DNA of 64,000 bases from Dyadobacter psychrotolerans (GCF_004349265.1 NZ_SMFL01000001.1:558001-622000), one strand, 5' to 3'; positions 1-9,321 are shown, counted from the stretch's first letter. Program-made: numbers and translations. Notes: a model not told the origin generated them from the sequence alone.

Positions 1-22
1 TCTAATTCTTAATCTCTTCTTT

Positions 23-3000
23 ATGCAAAAAAAAATACTCTGTTTATTTTTATTGGTGTTCGTCATTCAGGGAATCACTGGAGAAATTTTTGCCCAGTCG
101 ATAACCATTACCGGAAAGGTAGTCGACGACCGCGGCGAAGGAATTCCAGGTGCAACCATTACAGTTAAAGGAACGCAGCAGGGAACACTCACATCAGTGG
201 ACGGTAATTACTCCATTGCTGCCGAATCCAACGCAACTCTTGTTTTCTCATTTGTCGGTTATTTAAAAGAAGAAGTTCTCATTGCGAACCGCACTAAAAT
301 AGACGTAACCATTAAGGTAGATTCCAAAGCTTTGGAGGAAGTAGTCGTTGTAGGTTATGGTACACAGAAGAAAATCTCATCTGTTGGAGCTCAGACAACC
401 GTTCGCCCGGAAGAACTTAAATTACCTGTACGAAACCTGACCTCTTCACTTGTTGGGCGTCTTTCCGGTGTAGTAGGTGTGCAGAGAAGCGGTGAACCGG
501 GTAATGATAATGCTGAAATTTTTATCCGTGGTATTGCCACTCTGGACAAAGGTTTAAGCCAGCCGCTGGTTCTCGTTGATGGTGTTGAAAGACAAATGAA
601 TGACATTGATCCGGAAGATATCGGCAGTTTCACTGTATTAAAGGATGCTTCAGCAACAGCGGTTTATGGTGTAAGAGGTGCAAACGGGGTAATTATTATC
701 ACCACTAAAAAAGGTGTTGCCGGCAAGCCAAAAATTCGCGTGAGATACACCGAAGGGGTTACAACCTTCACGAAAGTACCTGATCTGGCCGATGGTATTA
801 CCTATATGAATATGGCTAATGAAGCTTCGGTAACGAGAGGCGGAAATCCCAATTATACACAGGACAGAATCAATAGAACTATGTCGGGAGAAGATCCTTA
901 TCTATATCCCAACGTAGATTGGTATGAAACGATCTTCAAAAAATATGCAAGCAACCGAAATGCCAATGTTAATATTTCAGGAGGAACAGAAGTTGCAACA
1001 TATTATTTATCAGCCGGTTATTACAGCGAATCTGGTCTATTAAAAACAGATGATGCTGCCAAATACAATTCGAGATTAAACCTGGATCGTTACAACTTTA
1101 CGTCCAACCTGACTTTAAACGCCAGCAAAACGACTAAAATCGAATTGGGTATTCAGGGAAATATGACCAACCGGAATTTGCCTGGGGAAACAGTTAGTAC
1201 CATTTTTGGTTATGTAATGGCCATTCCTTCTGTTTTTCATCCGGTGAAGTTTGAGGACAGGCTGGCAGGTTCAACGTCAACCGTTATCATTAATCCATAC
1301 AACAGTTTGACACAACGCGGTTACAGAACACTATGGACAAACAAGCTGTATTCCAATTTACGTTTGACACAAAAACTGGATGCCGTAATACCAGGGCTTT
1401 ACATTACCGGTATGTTCTCATTTGATGCACTGAACAGCCACACCAACAACCGGACGAAAGAACCGGATCGCTGGCTGGCTACCGGAAGAGACGCTGATGG
1501 AAATCTGCAATTTATCCGAACTTACGTAGGAACCCAATATTTGGGATACAGCACAACCAGCTCTGGTAACCGCCAATTCTACAACGAAGCATCTTTAAAC
1601 TATAGCCATTCATTTGGAAAGCATGATGTAGGAGCACTTGTATTATACAATCAGCGTGACTTTATTGAAACTGGAGGCGATTTGATTTCTTCACTTCCGC
1701 AGCGTTCACGTGGTGTTGCTGCCCGTGCCAATTATGCGTATGAAAACAGGTACATGGCGGAAGTCAATTTTGGATACAATGGATCCGAAAACTTTGCAGC
1801 AGGAAGCAGATATGGTTTCTTCCCTTCCATCGGTTTGGGCTGGGTTCCGTCAGAAGAGAAATTCTTCTATCCTGCAAAAAATATAATCCAGTTTCTAAAA
1901 TTCCGGTTTACACATGGTCTGGTTGGTAACAGCACCATTGGCGGACGGCGTTTCGCATACATCGGAACAGTTACAACAACTGCTGACAATATTTATTCAT
2001 TTGGTCAGGGACAAACAAGCATCGGTTTCAAAGGAACGGATATCGGCGAATATCCCGTGGATGTAACATGGGAAACGGCTACCAAAACCAACCTTGGACT
2101 TGAACTTTACACGCTTAACAATAAACTGAATTTCCAGGCTGACTTCTTCCGCGAATATCGGGAAGGGATTTTCCTGCGACGCACTGCCATTCCTGGTTTT
2201 ATCGGTATCAATCAGGAACCTTATGGAAACGTAGGTGTCGTTTTGAACAAAGGTGTCGATGCATCGATGTCATACAATGCGAAAATCGGACAGGTATCGC
2301 TTCAATTTCAGGGTAACTTCACTTATGCCAAAAACAAAATCATCCGTAATGATGAGCCGGCAAAAGCTTATCCATGGATGGCTCGTGTAGGACAAAAAAC
2401 AACTCAGGTTTTTGGATATGAGGCATTAGGTCTTTTTAAAGATTCAACAGAAATTGTTGAAGCACCAAAACAAGTTGGTGATGTTCGTCCGGGTGACGTC
2501 CGTTTCAAAGATCTGAACGGAGATGGTATTATCAATCAATTTGATGTAAAACCAGTTGGTTACGGCCCATACCCTGAAATCGTTTATGGTTTTGGATTAA
2601 CAGGTTCTTACAAGGGCTTTACACTTGGCGCGTTCTTCCAAGGCGCCGGCAATGTGGATGTGGTAATGAATGACGAGGGATTTGTTCCTTTCCAGGCCGG
2701 CTCAGAAAGAGGAAATCTGTTTGATGTTGTAGAAGATCGCTGGACTCCACAAAATCCTAATCCGAATGCCTTTTACCCACGTCTGTCTTTCGGACTTGTA
2801 AATGACAATTATGCAACCAGCACATGGTTTATGCGTAGCACGGGTTACCTGCGGATTAAAACGCTTCAAGCCGGGTTTGAGATACCTGACAAATGGATTA
2901 AAAAAACTGGCATCAGCAGTTCAAGATTATTCTTCATCGGAACCAACCTGTTGACTTTCAGCAAATTTAACCTTTGGGATGTTGAATTAGGCAGCGGAAG

Positions 3001-3058
3001 AGGCACCAACTATCCTAATGTAAAAACGTTTAGTGTAGGTATCGACATCAATTTTTAA
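23..3058 (+). CDS. SusC/RagA-family TonB-linked outer membrane transporter
   Basis: This is a TonB-dependent outer-membrane importer of the SusC class, which takes oligosaccharides or other large substrates into the periplasm together with a SusD lipoprotein. A signal peptide (residues 1-25, ending FAQ) is followed by a carboxypeptidase-regulatory-like beta domain (about 27-100), the hallmark VVVVGYGTQKK segment (107-117) that opens the plug, and a long beta-barrel ending in the aromatic FSVGIDINF. The length of 1011 aa is normal for the family. It has no N-terminal STN domain, so signalling to an anti-sigma factor is not expected. It lies 11 bp upstream of susD and starts an apparent operon with the redox and glycosidase genes. 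The substrate cannot be read from the sequence. Confidence 0.96.
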   Translation: MQKKILCLFLLVFVIQGITGEIFAQSITITGKVVDDRGEGIPGATITVKGTQQGTLTSVDGNYSIAAESNATLVFSFVGYLKEEVLIANRTKIDVTIKVDSKALEEVVVVGYGTQKKISSVGAQTTVRPEELKLPVRNLTSSLVGRLSGVVGVQRSGEPGNDNAEIFIRGIATLDKGLSQPLVLVDGVERQMNDIDPEDIGSFTVLKDASATAVYGVRGANGVIIITTKKGVAGKPKIRVRYTEGVTTFTKVPDLADGITYMNMANEASVTRGGNPNYTQDRINRTMSGEDPYLYPNVDWYETIFKKYASNRNANVNISGGTEVATYYLSAGYYSESGLLKTDDAAKYNSRLNLDRYNFTSNLTLNASKTTKIELGIQGNMTNRNLPGETVSTIFGYVMAIPSVFHPVKFEDRLAGSTSTVIINPYNSLTQRGYRTLWTNKLYSNLRLTQKLDAVIPGLYITGMFSFDALNSHTNNRTKEPDRWLATGRDADGNLQFIRTYVGTQYLGYSTTSSGNRQFYNEASLNYSHSFGKHDVGALVLYNQRDFIETGGDLISSLPQRSRGVAARANYAYENRYMAEVNFGYNGSENFAAGSRYGFFPSIGLGWVPSEEKFFYPAKNIIQFLKFRFTHGLVGNSTIGGRRFAYIGTVTTTADNIYSFGQGQTSIGFKGTDIGEYPVDVTWETATKTNLGLELYTLNNKLNFQADFFREYREGIFLRRTAIPGFIGINQEPYGNVGVVLNKGVDASMSYNAKIGQVSLQFQGNFTYAKNKIIRNDEPAKAYPWMARVGQKTTQVFGYEALGLFKDSTEIVEAPKQVGDVRPGDVRFKDLNGDGIINQFDVKPVGYGPYPEIVYGFGLTGSYKGFTLGAFFQGAGNVDVVMNDEGFVPFQAGSERGNLFDVVEDRWTPQNPNPNAFYPRLSFGLVNDNYATSTWFMRSTGYLRIKTLQAGFEIPDKWIKKTGISSSRLFFIGTNLLTFSKFNLWDVELGSGRGTNYPNVKTFSVGIDINF

Positions 3059-3069
3059 TTACTACGAAT

Positions 3070-4902
3070 ATGAAATTTAAGATACATATATATATCCTGG
3101 TTACTTTTCTGGTTTGTTTTACATCAGCCTGTAACCCCGACTTTTTTAATCAGGTTCCCAATGACCGTATGACTGTTGATGAAGTATTTCAAAGACGGCT
3201 GGAATCGGAACAATATCTTGCCAAGGTATACAGTTTCATCCGCGACGAATCTGACCAAACTTTGGATGTAGGCACGCCATACATGGGATTATCCGATGAA
3301 GGTGATATCACATATACCAATCACCCGACTTACCTGATGAATATCGGCAACTGGGATGCAAGTAAGGACTTTTATAACTTCTGGAGACAGTATTATCTTG
3401 GAATTCGTACTGCAACTTACTTCATGCAACGAATTGGTGAAAACACAGAAATCCTTGCAGCTGATGGCGGTGAAGCAATCATAAAAAGATACCGCGCCGA
3501 AGCGCGTGCATTGCGGGCAGAATTTTACGCCAATATTCTGAAACAATATGGTCCGGCAGTTTTGCTTCCGCCCGATGAAGTTGTGTCTCCCTCAACTCCG
3601 CTGACCGAACTGAGCTACCCAAGAAGTTCTTATGATGAATGTGTTGAATTTATCGTTTCTGAGTTTGACAAAGCAGGAGCTGATCTGCCGCTTTGGTACG
3701 ACAGTCCAAATGAATATGGCAAAATGACCAAGGCAGTTTGTATGGGTTTAAAAGCACGTGTGCTTCTTTATGCTGCCAGTCCGCAGTGGAACGGCAATAC
3801 CAGATATGCCAATTTCAAAAACAAAGACGGAAAGCAACTGGTAAGCCAGACCTATTCTCCCGAAAAGTGGAAAAGAGCAGCTGATGCAGCCAAAGCTGTG
3901 ATTGACCTTGGACTTTTCAGCCTTTACAAAGTAAATGATGCTGCCGGTAAACTGGACCCGTTCCGGTCTTATCAATACGCATTACTGGATGTTTGGAACA
4001 GTGAAACCATTTTTGCCAGAAAATCCAATGGTCTTGGAAGCAACTGGGAGTGGAGAGCTACGCCAAGATTTGCAGGAGGAACTTCGGGGAATGGAGTACC
4101 TCAGCAGCAGGTAGATGCATATCAAATGGCCAATGGTGAAATTCCAATTATCGGATACAATGCAGATGGCACTCCGATCATCAATGCAAAATCGGGATAT
4201 CAGGAGACCGGTTTCTCCACAGCCAATAATACCTACACTGAAACCGGAACATACAATATGTACCTGAACCGGGAGCCACGTTTTTATGCATCTATTACTT
4301 ACAGCGGCAGCTACAACCTGAATAAAACGGCTTTTCCCGCAAAAATCGGCATTTATTTTACAGGAAATAACGGTCGTAACGGTGGGAACAACAACTTTAC
4401 AAGAACGGGTTATCTGGCAAGAAAAAACATACATCCAAGCAGTAACCAGTCAACAAGCCAGAGAATTTCAAGGCCGCTTGTTTTGATGCGTCTTGCCGAA
4501 ATTTATCTGGGTTACGCAGAAGCTCTGAATGAATATGCTGCCGGCAATGCCGATATTTTAAAATACACCAATCTGATCCGCGAAAGAGCAGGGATTCCTG
4601 AACTGGCTGCCGGCCTTAGCAAGGAAGTGATGCGCGAAAGAATTCTGTTGGAAAGAAGAATTGAACTTGCCTTTGAGAGACACCGCTACTTCGATTCGAG
4701 ACGTTGGTTAACAGCAGAAAAAACCGATGGTGGACCTTTCTGGGGATTGGATATCGACAAAGGAACAAGTTTTACTGACCTTGCCTTTTTCAAAAGAGTT
4801 GTTTTTGAGACCCGTGTTTTCACCGACAAAAACTATCTTTTCCCGGTCCCGCAAAGCGAAATTGACAAAGATGTGAACCTGGTGCAAAATCCTGGATGGT
4901 AG
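3070..4902 (+). CDS. SusD/RagB-family surface glycan-binding lipoprotein
   Basis: This is the surface lipoprotein partner of the SusC transporter, forming the lid that captures substrate. The signal peptide ends in a lipobox (TSAC, lipidated Cys21), followed by the typical opening in which Asp/Asn-rich residues precede a segment like QVPNDRMTVDEVF. The C-terminal third has the SusD-family segments RPLVLMRLAEIYLGYAEALN and a late PVPQSEIDKD with an NPGW end. The 610-aa length fits the family. It is only 11 bp after susC, so it is co-transcribed. Ligand specificity is unknown; the neighbouring GH2 enzymes point to a beta-linked glycan or glycoside. Confidence 0.95.
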   Translation: MKFKIHIYILVTFLVCFTSACNPDFFNQVPNDRMTVDEVFQRRLESEQYLAKVYSFIRDESDQTLDVGTPYMGLSDEGDITYTNHPTYLMNIGNWDASKDFYNFWRQYYLGIRTATYFMQRIGENTEILAADGGEAIIKRYRAEARALRAEFYANILKQYGPAVLLPPDEVVSPSTPLTELSYPRSSYDECVEFIVSEFDKAGADLPLWYDSPNEYGKMTKAVCMGLKARVLLYAASPQWNGNTRYANFKNKDGKQLVSQTYSPEKWKRAADAAKAVIDLGLFSLYKVNDAAGKLDPFRSYQYALLDVWNSETIFARKSNGLGSNWEWRATPRFAGGTSGNGVPQQQVDAYQMANGEIPIIGYNADGTPIINAKSGYQETGFSTANNTYTETGTYNMYLNREPRFYASITYSGSYNLNKTAFPAKIGIYFTGNNGRNGGNNNFTRTGYLARKNIHPSSNQSTSQRISRPLVLMRLAEIYLGYAEALNEYAAGNADILKYTNLIRERAGIPELAAGLSKEVMRERILLERRIELAFERHRYFDSRRWLTAEKTDGGPFWGLDIDKGTSFTDLAFFKRVVFETRVFTDKNYLFPVPQSEIDKDVNLVQNPGW

Positions 4903-4954
4903 TTAACGGGCATTTCTGCCTTTGGTAGTCACCGGCAATACAATAAAATTTGTG

Positions 4955-6097
4955 ATGAAAAGCTTTTGTATTCTCTTAATGGCACTTTTATCTGTTACTT
5001 ATCTTTTTGGTAAGAACATAAAAGATTCGTTGCCTTTCGAAAATAGAGAAGCTAAGTACGATCCAGTTCAAAAAGTTAGGGAATTTAAGATCGTCGAAAA
5101 CGATACCCTTTCCTATACCCTTAAACTTGCACTTGACGATTCCGGAAGACCGCAATATTTCTTCCGGAACATTTTTACACCGGTTTGCTACACCAATGAG
5201 TGTAAACCGGTGTATGTTAATTTTTACTGGGATCTGTTGGGAAACTATATGCGGTATGATCTGCCAAAAGGAAAGATTCTTACCAAAGTGGATCATGATG
5301 AATTCAAACAGGAAGACTATGATAAGCTTGCTGAAATTCTTGCAAGACCCAATTCCATTTTTGCCGATCTTAAAATGGAAGACCTCATGACAAAAGGCAC
5401 AGACAGCCTTACCAACGATGTCGATGCTAAAACGGGCGCTACCTTAAAAACGATCAAAAATGAAGTGATTGACGGAGCGGTTTATACCTGCTTCACACTA
5501 TGGCACATTGCCTACGCAAAGCTGATTGTTGACAAGATGAAAAATATCACTGAAACCTATCTGAATAGCGAAATGCTTCATGACTTCCTTGGCAGCAACA
5601 ATTACCACTATCAATACGCTGCCATGGAAAAAGTAATTGATAAAAACGGACAGGTAAAAAAGGATTACGAAAAAGATATTGAAAAGGTGATACAGGGGAA
5701 AAACCTGTTTACAGCAAGGACCGCTTTGCAAAAAACTGGTAACGATTTTTTTTCAGGTATTCCAAAACAAAACTGGCTATGGGAGACTTATCAATCCGCT
5801 TCTTATCCTATGCAAATTGCCATTTTGAAAAAGCTGGAAAACATATCGCTTACTACTAATATCATAGAAAAACTGGCGGCCAGCACGATAGAATCCAATA
5901 GCGAACAGTTTAAATTAAAAATCAAGCTGTTAGAAAAACAAAAACAATTGCCGGAACCAGTGTTGTTGGTTTTGGCAAAAAATCTGGAAAACGATAATGA
6001 AGAATATGCCGCGAAAACCTATCAGTTAGTAGAGCATTTTCAGCCAAAGAGTAAAGAGGTAAAGGATAAAATGAATCAGTACAAAGGCAGAAAATGA
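4955..6097 (+). CDS. Secreted protein with an FMN-attachment (flavinylation) motif
   Basis: The family is not recognised over its full length. The start chosen is the ATG at 4955, which gives a signal peptide (MKSFCILLMALLSVTYLFGK); an in-frame TTG at 4922 only adds 11 non-signal residues. The key feature is DAKTGAT at residues 157-163, which matches the Dxx[S/T]GAT consensus where ApbE joins FMN to the last threonine in RnfG, NqrC and other FMN_bind proteins; predicted site Thr163 (codon at 5441). A CX4C pair (Cys78, Cys83) lies upstream. The C-terminal 170 residues are helical and Lys-rich, possibly repeat-like. An apbE gene lies two genes downstream, which supports flavinylation. The likely role is a periplasmic or surface electron carrier, by inference. 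A 10-bp inverted repeat sits inside the gene at 5177-5213. Confidence 0.72.
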   Translation: MKSFCILLMALLSVTYLFGKNIKDSLPFENREAKYDPVQKVREFKIVENDTLSYTLKLALDDSGRPQYFFRNIFTPVCYTNECKPVYVNFYWDLLGNYMRYDLPKGKILTKVDHDEFKQEDYDKLAEILARPNSIFADLKMEDLMTKGTDSLTNDVDAKTGATLKTIKNEVIDGAVYTCFTLWHIAYAKLIVDKMKNITETYLNSEMLHDFLGSNNYHYQYAAMEKVIDKNGQVKKDYEKDIEKVIQGKNLFTARTALQKTGNDFFSGIPKQNWLWETYQSASYPMQIAILKKLENISLTTNIIEKLAASTIESNSEQFKLKIKLLEKQKQLPEPVLLVLAKNLENDNEEYAAKTYQLVEHFQPKSKEVKDKMNQYKGRK

Positions 6098-6105
6098 TGA
6101 GCCGA

Positions 6106-6318
6106 AATATTCAACCCTTTTAGGGTTTCCGTCAGATCTATTGACATGAACCCCGGGTAAAACCCGGGGCTATTCAAATTCAGGCCCATTGGGCTTGCTG
6201 GTGCTCAGTAAAATTAATCGCTTACGATCCCGAAGGGACTAACCTGAATAACCCCGGATTAAAATCCGGGGATTGCAAAACCAAAAGACGAGACTAACAA
6301 CCCGGAAAGGGTTGAATA
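6106..6318. repeat. Mirror-symmetric array of short palindromes (REP/BIME-like)
   Basis: This 213-bp intergenic block holds six hairpins whose order is mirrored about its centre. Left arm: AACCC..GGGTT (6112-6126), CCCCGGGT/ACCCGGGG (6150-6168) and AGGCCC/GGGCT (6181-6194). Right arm: TCCC/GGGA (6227-6237), CCCCGGAT/ATCCGGGG (6251-6270) and CAACCC/GGGTTG (6299-6313). The outer ends TATTCAACCC and GGGTTGAATA are inverted copies, so the whole block is one large imperfect inverted repeat. Such elements are typical of REP/BIME sequences mobilised by RAYT transposases. It separates the FMN protein gene from the FAD oxidoreductase gene and may act as a partial terminator or RNA stabiliser. Confidence 0.8.
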
Positions 6319-6361
6319 ACAACAAGAACAAGACTATTTGATAAAATAAATCCCATGTCCC

Positions 6362-8161
6362 ATGAAGATCAACGTAACAATACTCCTACTACTCCTAACC
6401 TTACAGCTGTCTGCGCAAAACCACGTTTTCGTCGAAACAGAATCATTTCAGAATAAAGGTGGATGGGTGATCGACCAGCAATCATTTGTTGTTTTAAACT
6501 CCTCCTACATCATGGCTCACGGAATGGGCAGACCGGTTAAGGATGCCTCAACGACTGTGAAATTTCCTAAACCAGGTAAATACCATGTCTGGGTTCGAAC
6601 CAAGGACTGGGCGCCGTTTCCAAAAGGACCGGGCAAGTTTCAGGTTTCAGTTGATGGGACGCCGATTAAACAAATATTCGGAGAAAGCGGATCGGATGAG
6701 TGGAAATGGTATGACGCGGGTGAAACTGATATAAAAAAGAATGAAATAATACTTTCTCTTAAAGATCTTACCGGTTTTAATGGCCGCTGCGATGCGATTC
6801 TTTTTACGGATGCACCAAAATTCACTCCACCTAATAAACTCGATGAACTGACCGCTTTTCGCAAAAAACTATTGAACCTGGGTGAAACACCGTCCTCACC
6901 GGGACGATTTGACATGGTGGTTGTCGGTGGCGGTATTGCAGGTACCTGTGCGGCAATATCTGCAGCCAGAATGGGAATGAAAGTTGCTCTGATCCAGGAC
7001 CGGCCGGTTTTGGGGGGAAACAACAGCTCGGAAATACGTGTGCATTTAATGGGGGATGTTGACAAAAACCATTACCCAAAACTGGGTCGTATTGTGAGAG
7101 AAATGGACAACGGTGATCCGGGAAACGGAAATCCTGATGCCAAGGAATATGGTGACAAACGAAAGATCGACATTATTAAAGCTGAGCCAAACATTTCTCT
7201 TTTCCTGAACACATTTGTCTATAAAGCAGAAACTCAGAATGACATAATTACAGCAGTTGTAGGAAGAGACATTGCTACAAATAAGGAAACACGTTTTGAA
7301 GGTTCCTTCTTCTCAGACTGTACCGGAGACGGAACACTCGGATTTTTAGCCGGCGCTGAGTTCCGTATGGGAAGAGAAAGCAAAGCAGAGACCGGCGAAT
7401 CGCTGGCGGCTGATAAAGCTGACAATTTCACTCTGGGAACCTCCAATCTCTGGGCTTCACTTCCGGTCGATACGGTCACCACTTTCCCTGAAACGCCCTG
7501 GGCATTACAGTTTTCAGATGAATATCATATCGATAAAGGAAAGGCTGATTGGGAATGGGAAACCGGCTTTGGGAATTTCAACACCATTACCCAGGCAGAG
7601 CAAATCCGTGATCATAACCTGCGCGCCATCTACGGGAACTGGTCTTATTTAAAAAACAATAAAAAGGAAAAATACGCTAAACAAGAACTGGCGTGGGTTG
7701 CCTACATCGGCGGAAAAAGAGAATCCAGAAGAATCATCGGAGATCATATCTTGAACCAAATGGATATTCAGGAAGGCAAGTTTTATCCGGATGGTTCCGT
7801 AACGGCTACCTGGACGATCGACCTTCATTTTCCGGATGCAAAAAACAGCAAATATTTTGAAGGCCAGGAATTTTTTGCAAGCACCAAACACATCAAAGTG
7901 GCACCTTACACCATTCCTTACCGCTGCCTTTATTCCAAAAATATTCAAAACCTGTTTATGGCCGGAAGAAACATCAGCACCACGCATGTGGCTTTTGGAA
8001 GCACACGTGTGATGAGAACATGTGGTATGATGGGCGAAGTGGTGGGTTTTGCAGCCTCGCTTGCAACCAAGTATAAAACAACCCCCAGAGGTGTTTACGA
8101 GCATCATTTACCTGAACTTACTGCCATTTTGAAAGGTGAAACGCTGGCTCCGCAGCCCTGA
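6362..8161 (+). CDS. Secreted FAD-dependent oxidoreductase with N-terminal CBM-like domain
   Basis: A signal peptide ending LSAQ is followed by a beta-sandwich-like domain of about 150 residues (FVETESFQNKGGW, KYHVWVRTKDW, VSVDGTP), resembling golvesin/xylan-type carbohydrate-binding modules. Then comes an FAD_oxidored-type flavoprotein with the dinucleotide-binding motif VVVGGGIAGTCAA and the family segment DRPVLGGNNSSEIRVH. Downstream motifs FSDCTGDGTLGFLAGAEFRMG and GRNISTTHVAFGSTRVMRT are typical of this family. The protein is 599 aa. The reaction is unknown: oxidation or reduction of a sugar-derived substrate using FAD. It lies between the FMN-acceptor gene and apbE, suggesting electron exchange with the flavinylated protein. 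A paralogue without a signal peptide lies at 18721-21012. The start follows immediately after the repeat block. Confidence 0.88.
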   Translation: MKINVTILLLLLTLQLSAQNHVFVETESFQNKGGWVIDQQSFVVLNSSYIMAHGMGRPVKDASTTVKFPKPGKYHVWVRTKDWAPFPKGPGKFQVSVDGTPIKQIFGESGSDEWKWYDAGETDIKKNEIILSLKDLTGFNGRCDAILFTDAPKFTPPNKLDELTAFRKKLLNLGETPSSPGRFDMVVVGGGIAGTCAAISAARMGMKVALIQDRPVLGGNNSSEIRVHLMGDVDKNHYPKLGRIVREMDNGDPGNGNPDAKEYGDKRKIDIIKAEPNISLFLNTFVYKAETQNDIITAVVGRDIATNKETRFEGSFFSDCTGDGTLGFLAGAEFRMGRESKAETGESLAADKADNFTLGTSNLWASLPVDTVTTFPETPWALQFSDEYHIDKGKADWEWETGFGNFNTITQAEQIRDHNLRAIYGNWSYLKNNKKEKYAKQELAWVAYIGGKRESRRIIGDHILNQMDIQEGKFYPDGSVTATWTIDLHFPDAKNSKYFEGQEFFASTKHIKVAPYTIPYRCLYSKNIQNLFMAGRNISTTHVAFGSTRVMRTCGMMGEVVGFAASLATKYKTTPRGVYEHHLPELTAILKGETLAPQP

Positions 8162-8163
8162 TT

Positions 8164-8286
8164 TTTTTGCCACTGATGCACCGCTACGGCGGACCGCTAA
8201 TACACACGAATATTAGATTAATATATTATTGAATCTGACAATCGCAAATAAACATTCGTGTAAAATTCGTGCATTCGTGGCAAAAA
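8164..8286. repeat. MITE-like element with inverted ends
   Basis: The ends TTTTTGCCACTGATGCAC (8164-8181) and GTGCATTCGTGGCAAAAA (8269-8286) are near-perfect inverted copies of each other, with two mismatches in 18 bp. The interior is A+T-rich with repeated ACACGAAT/ATTCGTGT words. Elements with TTTGCCACGAATGCACGAAT-like ends are scattered in many bacterial genomes. The right end overlaps the predicted start of apbE, so the element may have supplied the gene's leader. There is no coding capacity. Confidence 0.6.
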
Positions 8287-9281
8287 GAACATTAGCCTAT
8301 ATCATTATGTGGTTTTTTTTACTGCATTTTGCAGCAATAGCCCAGAATCAGATTCCGATGATTTCAGTCAGCGGAGAGGCGCAGGGAACGACTTACCATA
8401 TTAAATATTTTGACAAACAAAACCGAAATTTTAAAACACAGACCGACTCCATTCTTAATGATTTTGATAAGAGTTTGTCGCTGTATCGTGAAGATTCTGA
8501 GATTTCCGAATTTAACCGTTCCCATGCAATCAGATTCAGGTCACCCTATTTTTATCCGGTTTTAAAAAAGTCCAAAGAAGCTTTTGAAAAAACAAACGGC
8601 GCTTTCGACCCAACCATCATGCCGCTTGTGGAAGCTTACGGATTTGGCCCTAAAAAAACTAAAAACGCACAGTTCCAGAACATAGATTCTTTGCTTAAAC
8701 TGGTGGGTTTCGGCCAGATAGAATTCGACTCTGTAATGGTGCAGAAAGCCCAGGAGAATGTAAGACTGGATTTTAACGGAATTGCACAAGGTTATTCGGT
8801 AGACCTGATCAGCCGTTTTCTGGAGCAACAAAATATTGACCGGTATATGGTGGAGATTGGCGGCGAGATAGTTTGCAGAGGCAAAAAAAATGACGATAAA
8901 TTCTGGGTTAATGGCATTGAAAATCCGCTTAAACCCGGTACGCTGTATAGTACCGTTCAGCTCTCCGACCGTGCCATGACAACAGCCGGAAATTACCGGA
9001 ATCATTTTGAAAAAGACGGTCAGGTTTTTAACCATCTGATCAATCCCAAAACCGGTTCGATGGAGCAAACAGCATTGCTGAGCGTAACTGTTTTTGCCAA
9101 AGACGCGATCACCGCAGACGCTTATGATACTGCCTTTTTTGTCATGGGTGTGGAGGAAACAAAACGATTTATCAAAAAAGAAAAAGATCTGGATGTATAC
9201 CTGATTTTTACCGGAACAGATGGAAAACTAAATGACTTTGCTTCGGACGGCATAAAGGATTTTGTTAAAAAAGTAAATTAA
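8277..9281 (+). CDS. apbE: FAD:protein FMN transferase (ApbE)
   Basis: ApbE hydrolyses FAD and attaches FMN through a phosphoester bond to a Thr/Ser of exported proteins in the periplasm. Visible family motifs are SGEAQGTTYHIKY at the N-terminus, LDFNGIAQGYSVD, EIGGEIVCRG, TTAGNYRNHF, HLINPKTG and the Mg-binding ADAYDTAFFVMG near the C-terminus. A GTG at 8277 gives a good signal peptide (MAKRTLAYIIMWFFLLHFAAIAQ); the ATG at 8307 leaves only a 13-residue uncharged leader, and the longest TTG start at 8229 lies inside a repeat element. The gene follows the FAD oxidoreductase and is two genes from the DAKTGAT-bearing protein, its most likely target. Confidence 0.93.
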   Translation: MAKRTLAYIIMWFFLLHFAAIAQNQIPMISVSGEAQGTTYHIKYFDKQNRNFKTQTDSILNDFDKSLSLYREDSEISEFNRSHAIRFRSPYFYPVLKKSKEAFEKTNGAFDPTIMPLVEAYGFGPKKTKNAQFQNIDSLLKLVGFGQIEFDSVMVQKAQENVRLDFNGIAQGYSVDLISRFLEQQNIDRYMVEIGGEIVCRGKKNDDKFWVNGIENPLKPGTLYSTVQLSDRAMTTAGNYRNHFEKDGQVFNHLINPKTGSMEQTALLSVTVFAKDAITADAYDTAFFVMGVEETKRFIKKEKDLDVYLIFTGTDGKLNDFASDGIKDFVKKVN

Positions 9282-9321
9282 GATCTGTCTTGGAAATATA
9301 TTCTGAACGGAAATTTAGCGA

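Noticed and set aside
6590..6610. GGTTCGAACC word resembling a tRNA T-arm
   Set aside because: It lies inside the FAD oxidoreductase coding sequence, and no cloverleaf surrounds it.
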